Source: Paenibacillus sp. 598K (GTDB taxonomy: Bacteria; Bacillota; Bacilli; Paenibacillales; Paenibacillaceae). From it: a DNA stretch of 47,162 bases. The stretch lies in assembly GCF_003851045.1 (NCBI RefSeq), contig NZ_BFBX01000051.1, positions 1,994 through 49,155 on the forward strand. Direction: 5' to 3'. The stretch's first letter is position 1, and the number at the start of each line of letters is the position of its first letter. A program made the translations under genes and the position numbers. The notes beneath the pieces are model-generated. The model had not been told where the DNA came from and did not search any database. It saw only the letters and a list, made by a program, of their open reading frames with translations. Below, in pieces: positions 32,786 to 39,606 of the stretch.

Positions 32786-33065
32786 ACCGACCTTGAAAAA
32801 AGCGATGGATACGCTCGAGTTTCTCAGTCAAGACCAGGAAGCTCGCCGTCTACATGAGGAACGGCAAAAGTATTTGCACGATGAAGCTTCCATGATCGAA
32901 TGGGCGACGGAGAAAGGCATGCAAAAAGGTTTGGAGAAGGGCCGGACAGAGGAAAAGAATACCATTGCACGAAATATGCTCGCTATGGGCCTTGAAATCT
33001 CCGTCATCGCTAAAGCTAGTGGATTGTCCGAAAAAGACGTGAAACTGCTGAAACGTGGTCTTTAA
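32778..33065 (+). CDS. Stand-alone Rpn tail protein, copy 3
   Basis: 95-residue ORF, again beginning MNEPTLKKAMDTLEFLSQDQ, with a four-residue insertion (EEKN) after the KGRT segment and ending KLLKRGL. The stop after RGL probably shows the ancestral end of the nuclease, because copies 1 and 2 read on into GRVEDE from the following repeat. The start overlaps the stop of copy 2 (ATGAATGA). A strong terminator follows, so nuclease and both tails form one transcription unit. Confidence 0.74.
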   Translation: MNEPTLKKAMDTLEFLSQDQEARRLHEERQKYLHDEASMIEWATEKGMQKGLEKGRTEEKNTIARNMLAMGLEISVIAKASGLSEKDVKLLKRGL

Positions 33066-33082
33066 TTTCTACGAATAGCTTG

Positions 33083-33125
33083 AAGCCTTTACACACCTGG
33101 AAGCCCTTGTGTATAAAGGCTTTTT
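33083..33125 (+). terminator. Rho-independent terminator of the Rpn operon
   Basis: AAGCCTTT/AAAGGCTT plus ACACA/TGTGT pair with a two-base bulge, followed by five T. It lies 18 bases after copy 3. Confidence 0.87.
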
Positions 33126-33126
33126 A

Positions 33127-33324
33127 TTATTCGTTGTCCCAAGCTGGATTCCAGACGATCTCCCACAGATGGCCATCGGGATCAAGAAAGTGTGCAGAGT
33201 ACCCTCCCCAGAAGGCCTCATGCGGGAGATCTGTGACGATCGCTCCCGCTTGCTCGGCTTGGTGCACGATAGCGTCGACCTCCGCTTTGCTGCCGACATT
33301 ATGACAGATCGTCAGCTCGCTTGA
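33127..33324 (-). pseudogene. 5'-truncated VOC/glyoxalase-family remnant
   Basis: About 62 residues ending AFWGGYSAHFLDPDGHLWEIVWNPAWDNE (the C-terminal half of a VOC domain of about 125 residues), with the typical GGYS and DPDGHLWE motifs. The open frame continues upstream to 33405 but only over unrelated, non-conserved residues, so the N-terminal half is missing. The break lies near 33324, 20 bases from the end of the next gene. Confidence 0.7.
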
Positions 33325-33343
33325 GCCCCCCCTGTCTTCACGC

Positions 33344-35827
33344 TTACTCGGGCTGCATAATCGGCTCGGCGAACGGCGTGGAGACAAGCACCTCCCCCGT
33401 AACATCCTCGACGATAATAGCTAATCCCCAAGGGGTGTCTGTCAACCGGGAGTCCGCCGCTTCGCCAATGACATACGGATGCTTCGAGTTAAGCAGCACC
33501 TGCGTCGTATGCTCGAACCCGGCTTGCGGAAAGATGGTCAGCGTGGCGCTTTGAAGGCCCCTCACACGAATTCGCCGCTGCATCACGATGCTGACAGCGG
33601 GGTATTCCTGACAGCTAATAAGAGCGCTCCCCTCCTGCTGCACGAAGACACGACATTCGGCCTGCCAAGCGCGTGGCAGGCGATAGCGCGCATATCCTGC
33701 CTCCAGCCGCGTCTCCCAACCGATCAGCAGTGGCGCTCCCATCGGATAGCGCAGCAGCAGATCGACCGTCGTATCGGGCACATAACCGGAGAAATAGAAT
33801 GCGCCTGCGCTGCGATGGGTCGTTATCGCCATCCCGACGGCGCGCGGGTCCGCCTTGGCAAAGCGATACCCGGGTCCCAGCTCGGCCAGCAGCAATCGCA
33901 GCAACCTCTCCACCGGGTAATATACGGCAGGATCATCCGGAATCAACAGGTGCTCACCAGGCTCGGAGCGATTGCCATTGGCGCCGCGCAGCCATGCGAC
34001 GGCGCCGCCCTGCCATGCGGGCTGCCTGCGGATCAGCGCGGCCACGCGCTGCGCCTCTCCTGCTCCGGCATACGCCGCCACCGTCGTGCCGACATCCGCA
34101 GCGTCCCTCAGCACGGCATCGATGCCACCGTCCGAGAACGCGGCGCGATGGCGGATGCGCTGCGGCCACACGCCGCGCTGCAGCGCATCGTCAGGCAGAC
34201 GAAGCTCCCAGGCCAGCTCGCCGTCGATCGGCTCGGCGACAGCCAGATTGAGCGCCTCCAGCATTCGCGCTCCCGCATGACGCGCCGAGCCGTACAAGAT
34301 CGCCTGACCGCCTGCCTCGATCCAGCCCAGCAGATCCCGTTCCCATAAGCTGCCTGCTGTCGGCAGCGGCGTGACGATGACCGAGCCGCGATACAGTCCA
34401 GGTGTCCGCTGCGCCGTCGCCGCGAAGTTGTCCGAGGAGACGACCGTGCTGATCGGCAAGCCGTGGTTGATCGCGCCTCGGATGAGCCAATCCTCGAAGA
34501 ACGGACGCGCTACATCCGGCTGTTCGGCCATCGCGCCCTCATGATATTCGCGGAACGGGTACACCCATACGACCGGAGCCGGAGCATCCGGCTCGCAGGC
34601 GTAAGCCTGCATGAGATGGGGGATGACCTCGCTCGGCACCTGCTCCGGCAGCTCGCCGAGACAATTGTCCACCGTCAGCAGATTGAGATGGCTCGGCCCC
34701 TTCACCTCGCCCTGCCCATTGATGCGACAGATCGCCAGCGGCAGATAGATATCATGCGGCTGACCTTCGTAACGATCCAGCCAGGGGCTGTTCATCCACC
34801 ACGGATCGTGGATATAGAAGCGGTACAGGAAGTCATCGCCGCCCGGCAGCTCGGCGATCCGCGACATATAGCCGGCCAGCTCCAGGCCGAAGTCGCCGTT
34901 CAGCGCCGCCCACGGCGAATTCGGCGGCGGCAGAATATCGAAGCCGCCCTCATAGATCGCCTGCAGCGGCACGCCGTCCGTCGACAGATCAATGCCTGCC
35001 GTCAGGTTCGTGCCCCGCGTCTCGATCGGGAAGCCGGGGCACTCCTGGCGGAAGAGCCGCCAGAACGTCAAGATCTGCTGCTGCGTATCCGCTACCCTCT
35101 CCTCATGGAAGCGCTCGCCGTCGAAGATGGCCCCCGTTACGCCCCACGTCTCCGTACCGAAGCCAAAGCCGTTCGACAGCCACAGGTAGTCGAATCCCAG
35201 ATCGGTCAGGAACGCCTGGCATTGCCGGCCAAAAAACGTGCCAAACGGCGTCCCGTCAGGTATCCCGTATGGAAAGCTCGCGTAGGCCCGCTCGTCCCCG
35301 CGAAGCGTCGCATAGCTGCAGACGAAGCTGCGCGGCCCCATCGTGTCTCCCATGCAGATCTCGGGGTGGCGCTCGTACTTGAAGCTCGACTTGGCGAACT
35401 CAGGGCCGGGGTCGAAGGTCGCGCCGACCCGGATCGGCTTGATCAACAGCTCTGCGCCGACGCGCTTGAGCGTGCTGATGATCCGCGAGAGCAGGCCGTA
35501 GGTTAGCAGCGGAGGCTGCTCCGTGTACAGGTAGCTCCGCGTATGCAGACCGATGCCGTCAGGGTCGTTGATGCGATCCCAACGCTCCAGTGCAGTGGCG
35601 CCGCCGATATATTTCGCCCATTCCAGCTCCGTCTCCATGTGGCCGTCGTAGTCCAGGATCTCCGAGCCGTCGGAGGTCCAGAGGAGCACCGATACCGTAT
35701 CTGCCTGCCGGGCCAGCGGCTGCCATTGGGCGAACATTTTACGGCATATCTCCTCCACGTAGACGGCATCCATCTGTTTGAACGGCTTCAGGCTCATTTC
35801 CAGCGTGATGCTCTTCAGCGCTTTCAT
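33344..35827 (-). CDS. Uncharacterised 827-residue probable glycoside hydrolase
   Basis: I do not recognise a named family. There is no signal peptide. Residues 1-420 are consistent with a TIM barrel (MSLKPFKQMD, VSVLLWTSDGSEILDYDGH, FDYLWLSNGFGFGTETWG, a stretch rich in Trp and Pro near HDPWWMNSPW). Residues about 440-560 look like a Rossmann/GATase-type domain as in beta-galactosidase trimerisation regions (GSVIVTPLPTAGSLWERDLLGWIEAGGQAILYGSA). The rest is beta-rich. ATG at 35827 has GGGGAGAG upstream. It follows an isomerase-like gene by 43 bases in an operon next to an AraC regulator, suggesting a cytoplasmic glycosidase whose sugar product goes to the isomerase. Confidence 0.85.
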   Translation of the reverse strand: MKALKSITLEMSLKPFKQMDAVYVEEICRKMFAQWQPLARQADTVSVLLWTSDGSEILDYDGHMETELEWAKYIGGATALERWDRINDPDGIGLHTRSYLYTEQPPLLTYGLLSRIISTLKRVGAELLIKPIRVGATFDPGPEFAKSSFKYERHPEICMGDTMGPRSFVCSYATLRGDERAYASFPYGIPDGTPFGTFFGRQCQAFLTDLGFDYLWLSNGFGFGTETWGVTGAIFDGERFHEERVADTQQQILTFWRLFRQECPGFPIETRGTNLTAGIDLSTDGVPLQAIYEGGFDILPPPNSPWAALNGDFGLELAGYMSRIAELPGGDDFLYRFYIHDPWWMNSPWLDRYEGQPHDIYLPLAICRINGQGEVKGPSHLNLLTVDNCLGELPEQVPSEVIPHLMQAYACEPDAPAPVVWVYPFREYHEGAMAEQPDVARPFFEDWLIRGAINHGLPISTVVSSDNFAATAQRTPGLYRGSVIVTPLPTAGSLWERDLLGWIEAGGQAILYGSARHAGARMLEALNLAVAEPIDGELAWELRLPDDALQRGVWPQRIRHRAAFSDGGIDAVLRDAADVGTTVAAYAGAGEAQRVAALIRRQPAWQGGAVAWLRGANGNRSEPGEHLLIPDDPAVYYPVERLLRLLLAELGPGYRFAKADPRAVGMAITTHRSAGAFYFSGYVPDTTVDLLLRYPMGAPLLIGWETRLEAGYARYRLPRAWQAECRVFVQQEGSALISCQEYPAVSIVMQRRIRVRGLQSATLTIFPQAGFEHTTQVLLNSKHPYVIGEAADSRLTDTPWGLAIIVEDVTGEVLVSTPFAEPIMQPE

Positions 35828-35870
35828 GACATTCTCTCCCCGTGCATAGATTTGCTGGCTATCCTTTCAG

Positions 35871-37316
35871 CTACCCTTTCACAATAACGCTCTCGATGCC
35901 GAGCACCTGGCCGATCTTTTGCAGCGTCTTTGCATGATGGCCGACCCCAAGCGCGAAGTGATGCGTCGGCCCCTCCATCACCCACGCCTTGACGAAGGAT
36001 TTGGCATCCGGCTCGAAGAAGCCGCGCGTATTGGTGTTGCCGGTGGGCGGGATCGGACCCTTCCTGGACTCCCCCTCGCCGATGACGAACTTGAAGCCGC
36101 TTGCCGTCTGCGTGATGCCGAGCATCGTGATCGGGCCTTCCTTGATCTTGAATTCGACCGATGCGCCGCTGCCCGGCTTGCCGTGGTATTTGGTCAGGCT
36201 GCGCAACACCGGCTTGTCGTCCGCGATCGCGATATGATGTGGGCCGTCATGGCCGACGAGGATGAAGTTCTCCTTGAAGTCGAATGGGTGAAACTCGGCG
36301 AAGCTGCCGCCGATGTCCAGCCGATCCATGATGAGCATCGCCAGCAGCGTCTTGATATCGTATTCGCTGCACATCGGGACGCCCTGCGCATTGAGCATCG
36401 AGTTGCCGACGATGAACGAAGCGGCAAGACGTCGCTGCAGCGAATCCTCCAGCCCTTCGTAATAATAGGCGAGTCCTGTCAAATGGTAGGCTTCAATCAG
36501 CTTATCCAGGGCAACCGCCGTGTGAGCGGCCTGCCGCAGATCAGCCTCGGTCAGCTTCGTCGTCACCGGATCGCTCTTCGGCTCCGGCGTGTCGAATGCA
36601 TCCAGGATGACCTGCTGCTTGGCCGCAATCTCCGCCTCGGTCACCGTATCGTACAGTCGCACAACATCATCGATCTCGAGCAACGGCACATGGACGCCAA
36701 ACGCCGCTGCGATCGCTGTCGGATCGGCGTGCATATCGTACATCGCCTCCAGTACATGACCCATCAGTCCGAGACGCGCCCCCTTCAGATCATGCAGCAC
36801 CTTGGCGATTTCGCACCACATCCTGATCTCCTGCTCGGCCTCCTCGTCGTTGTGTAGGGTGCCCAGGATGACGTCATCGACCTTCTTGCCAATCCGCACC
36901 GCTGTGTTGGTGAATTCCGGCACCGCGCACACATTGTCGTTGACGAGCTGCATGTAGGTGCTGGCCTTCGTATAGTCCATCGCCGCCAGCGGCTGCAGTC
37001 CGATCAGCACCACTGGGATATCGATCCCGCGGATGATCGGCGCGAAGGTGGAGGACGTTGCGTACGTGATCATATTGCAGAATACCACGTCCAGACGATC
37101 CCCCTTCATACGCTCGAGCGCCTCGTAGCCCTTCATGCTCGTATCGATCATGCCATAATCCTTGACCGTAACGCCGTGCTGCTCCAGCTTCTCCCGCAGC
37201 TCGCCGTGATACCCCATCAGCTCATCCAGCAGACCTGCAAATTGATCCCAATAGGTGGCGTGACCGACCGCAAAAAAGCCCACTCTCGCCCCGCGTGACT
37301 TTAACCTCTGCAACAT
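35871..37316 (-). CDS. L-arabinose/L-fucose isomerase-like protein
   Basis: 481-residue soluble protein with the two-domain FucI/AraA-like layout. The N-terminal Rossmann region has VGFFAVGHATYWDQF, VVFCNMITYATSSTF and PVVLIGLQPLAAMDY. The central domain has LGLMGHVLEAMYDMHADPTAIAAAFGVHV. The C-terminal barrel has GNSMLNAQGVPMCSEYDIKTLLAMLIMD, FHPFDFKENFILVGHDGPHHIAI and MEGPTHHFALGVGHH (metal-binding-type Glu and His). It resembles the isomerase superfamily at whole-protein level, but the ordinary AraA signature blocks are not all evident, so the aldose is uncertain. First gene of a two-gene operon, divergent from an AraC regulator. Confidence 0.82.
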   Translation of the reverse strand: MLQRLKSRGARVGFFAVGHATYWDQFAGLLDELMGYHGELREKLEQHGVTVKDYGMIDTSMKGYEALERMKGDRLDVVFCNMITYATSSTFAPIIRGIDIPVVLIGLQPLAAMDYTKASTYMQLVNDNVCAVPEFTNTAVRIGKKVDDVILGTLHNDEEAEQEIRMWCEIAKVLHDLKGARLGLMGHVLEAMYDMHADPTAIAAAFGVHVPLLEIDDVVRLYDTVTEAEIAAKQQVILDAFDTPEPKSDPVTTKLTEADLRQAAHTAVALDKLIEAYHLTGLAYYYEGLEDSLQRRLAASFIVGNSMLNAQGVPMCSEYDIKTLLAMLIMDRLDIGGSFAEFHPFDFKENFILVGHDGPHHIAIADDKPVLRSLTKYHGKPGSGASVEFKIKEGPITMLGITQTASGFKFVIGEGESRKGPIPPTGNTNTRGFFEPDAKSFVKAWVMEGPTHHFALGVGHHAKTLQKIGQVLGIESVIVKG

Positions 37317-37339
37317 GACTTCTCCTCCATATCCATCTT

Positions 37340-37460
37340 AAATAAACTCGTCGGAATAAATCAGCTTCCTGCAGGAAGCGCGAATTATTGTCTTGATTAT
37401 AGGCGATGTAATCGGATACGATATAGATGAAAAATAAACGCATAACCGTATAAAATAAAC
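37340..37460. promoter_or_regulatory. Divergent control region with AAATAAAC repeats and palindrome
   Basis: AAATAAAC occurs three times in the same orientation (37340-37347, 37432-37439, 37453-37460). The last two are 21 bases apart, two helical turns, as for AraC half-sites. A perfect 16-base palindrome GCTTCCTGCAGGAAGC (37364-37379) lies downstream of a minus-strand -10 (TATAAT, 37401-37396) in the isomerase leader. Confidence 0.5.
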
Positions 37461-37481
37461 CTGTTGGAAAGGAGTGATACG

Positions 37482-38363
37482 ATGCGCTCGCTGTCCTTCG
37501 ATGCTATCGATCCATGTATCCGACTGCCTCATCTGTTCGAGGTACAAGGAAGCGATCCGTTGCCGCCGCGCGCAGCGTACGATTATCGAATCATGTACAT
37601 CTATGGCGGTCAGGGGAAGGTCATCATCGATGAGGTGGAGTACGATGCCGCGAAGGGCAGGCTGTTCTACTGGAAGCCGGGGACGGTCTATGCATTAGAG
37701 GCGGATAGCGGCGAGAAGCTGGACATTTTCGGGATCAACTTTGACTTTACCCAGGCGGGCAGTGCGATCCATTATCCGATCCCGCCCGATCATATCGCTT
37801 TGTTTAACGCCGGGAATATTACGGAAACGATAGATTTTACAGACTTCCCCGTCTTAAACGATACGCTCGTGCTGGATAACATGCAGTCGATGGAGACTAC
37901 CTTGCTCGATATGGAAAAGGAGTACACGCTCCGCAAAAAGTTTTACAGGCACCGAATACGAGGTCTGTTCCTCATGCTGCTGGGCGATCTGGCCAGACAT
38001 GCCACATCGACGTACACGGACCAGGACATGCTGATGCATAAGGTCGATCAGATCCTGCAATACATCCGGGACCACTATGATGAGCCGCTGACCAACCGAC
38101 AGATCGGCGAGCAGTTTAACTTCCATCCGGTATACATCAATCGGCTGCTCGTGCGATATACCGGCACGCCGCTGCATCAGTATCTGATCCAGTGTCGGAT
38201 CTCCCGTGCGCTCAATTTGATGCAGCACTCCGGCTGCTCCGTCACCGAAGCGGCGCTCGAGTCGGGGTTCCAGGATGTCAACTCCTTCTCCAAATGCTTC
38301 AAAAAAAGACTCGGCATCAGTCCAAAGCATTACCTGGCGGCCGCGCGACGAAACGGAAACTGA
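37482..38363 (+). CDS. AraC-family transcriptional regulator
   Basis: 293 residues from ATG at 37482 with AAGGAG seven bases upstream. The N-terminal cupin-like sensor has RIMYIYGGQGKVIIDEVEYDAAKGRLFYWKPGTVYALEAD. The C-terminal AraC domain has EPLTNRQIGEQFNFHPVYINRLLVRYTGTPLHQYL and SVTEAALESGFQDVNSFSKCFKKRLGISPKHY. It is divergent from the isomerase/827-residue-protein operon and 45 bases before the SGNH esterase. It probably binds the AAATAAAC repeats between and controls both directions. Confidence 0.92.
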   Translation: MRSLSFDAIDPCIRLPHLFEVQGSDPLPPRAAYDYRIMYIYGGQGKVIIDEVEYDAAKGRLFYWKPGTVYALEADSGEKLDIFGINFDFTQAGSAIHYPIPPDHIALFNAGNITETIDFTDFPVLNDTLVLDNMQSMETTLLDMEKEYTLRKKFYRHRIRGLFLMLLGDLARHATSTYTDQDMLMHKVDQILQYIRDHYDEPLTNRQIGEQFNFHPVYINRLLVRYTGTPLHQYLIQCRISRALNLMQHSGCSVTEAALESGFQDVNSFSKCFKKRLGISPKHYLAAARRNGN

Positions 38364-38408
38364 GCAAGCTGCGCTGAGATAACTAAAAACAGAATGGAGA
38401 ATCGTATC

Positions 38409-39437
38409 ATGAGCGATGAAGCGAACATCAGCAAGAGCGCCTCTGCGCTGCGACACATCAATCTCGTCCTCGAAGGCCAAGAGCCACAGCCGCTAGGCTC
38501 GGCACATCCCGCCAACCTCGTCGTACAGGCGTACCAAGCGCCGGCAGACGCAGGCTACGGCAGCGCGGCTTACCAGGAGGGCGTCGATTATATCGTCGAT
38601 TACGCTGCCGGCACCATCGCCCGCACCGAGGACAGCCGCATCCCCGATTGGCGCGAGCACCCTGCATACGGTCTGGAGCGCTTCGACCATACCGAGCTCC
38701 CGTATTACTCCAACGCCCATTACACCTGCGCGATTACTTACGAAGCGCCGACGTCCTCTCCTGCGCAGAGCGAGGCTCGAGACGAGCGCAGTCTGCTGGC
38801 CGAGCGGCTGCCGCGACTACACGCACGGCTGAGCCAAGACCGGCAGGCGGTCTGCACGATCTACGGCGACAGCATCAGCACAGGCGCGGAGGCGAGCGGG
38901 CCGGAGCGCTCGTTTTTCGGCCGCATCGTCAGCGAGTTGCAGCTTCGCTATCCTGACGCAGCGATCCGCTCCGAGATGCGGGCGATCGGCGGCGAGACCT
39001 CGACGATGGGACTGCAGCGGATCGCCGAGGTGATTGATACCAAGCCGGATCTCGTCCTCATCGGATACGGCATGAACGATCAGAATGTCGATCCCGATAC
39101 CGGCAACGCAGTGCCCGTAGCGCAGTATGAACGCAACATTCGCGAGATGATCGCCTCGATCCGCAGCGCTACCGGCGCGGATATCGTGCTGCTGACGCCA
39201 TGTCTGCCCAACCCGCGCTGGCGGTTCGCCAGCTCGAACGTAAGAGACTACGCAGCCGCCCTGCGCCGGATCGCAGACGACGGCGAGGCTGTGCTGGCCG
39301 ATGTCCAGACTCTGTGGGAGCAGGCGCTTGCCACGGGCCTGTCGCATGCGAGCCTGCTGCTCAATCATGTCAACCACCCCAACGACTACGGCCACGAGGT
39401 GTATTACGAGGCGCTGGAGGCATCCCTCCTCGGCTGA
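38409..39437 (+). CDS. SGNH/GDSL-family hydrolase (probable carbohydrate esterase)
   Basis: 342 residues from ATG at 38409 (GGAG upstream; another ATG five codons earlier lacks a site). Residues 1-130 are a beta-rich N-terminal part with no clear name. The hydrolase has block I YGDSIST (nucleophile Ser155), the Gly block GGETS, block III GYGMNDQN and block V HPNDYGHEVY (catalytic Asp and His). No signal peptide, so it is expected in the cytoplasm, where it may remove acetyl groups from imported oligosaccharides. It lies after the AraC gene on the same strand and probably shares its transcript. Confidence 0.9.
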   Translation: MSDEANISKSASALRHINLVLEGQEPQPLGSAHPANLVVQAYQAPADAGYGSAAYQEGVDYIVDYAAGTIARTEDSRIPDWREHPAYGLERFDHTELPYYSNAHYTCAITYEAPTSSPAQSEARDERSLLAERLPRLHARLSQDRQAVCTIYGDSISTGAEASGPERSFFGRIVSELQLRYPDAAIRSEMRAIGGETSTMGLQRIAEVIDTKPDLVLIGYGMNDQNVDPDTGNAVPVAQYERNIREMIASIRSATGADIVLLTPCLPNPRWRFASSNVRDYAAALRRIADDGEAVLADVQTLWEQALATGLSHASLLLNHVNHPNDYGHEVYYEALEASLLG

Positions 39438-39495
39438 ATGTCACACCAAATGGCTGACTCCAGATGCGGACTCCTAACGCCTAACCATCAATTGA

Positions 39496-39529
39496 CAAGA
39501 GGCATGCCCCGATGCGGACATGCCTCTTG
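39496..39529. terminator. Hairpin between convergent genes
   Basis: A perfect 11-base stem (CAAGAGGCATG/CATGCCTCTTG) with a 12-base loop lies between the SGNH gene and the beta-mannosidase gene. No T run follows on either strand, so it may be a weak bidirectional terminator. Confidence 0.4.
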
Positions 39530-39606
39530 ATCTTGATGATTACGTTCAACCACAACATGATGATTACACTTGGTCACTGCTTGCTCGCGAGTCGCTAACC
39601 CACGTT

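Larger units (their letters stand above)
32138..33065 (+). repeat. Three tandem copies of the Rpn tail-coding segment
   Basis: Three direct copies of a roughly 290-base segment start at ATG 32152 (inside the nuclease gene), 32489 and 32778. Copies differ by few, often synonymous, changes. Copy 1 is longer because of an internal 24-base repeat; copy 3 has a four-codon insertion. The copied unit includes the GTTGAAG leader just before the ATG, and each copy lies one frame ahead of the last, separated by ATGAATGA stop/start overlaps. Confidence 0.92.

Noticed and set aside
32138..33065. Repeats considered as a CRISPR-like or mobile-element array
   Set aside because: The units are coding, about 290 bases long, directly abutting and derived from the Rpn gene tail; there are no spacers, terminal inverted repeats or target duplications.
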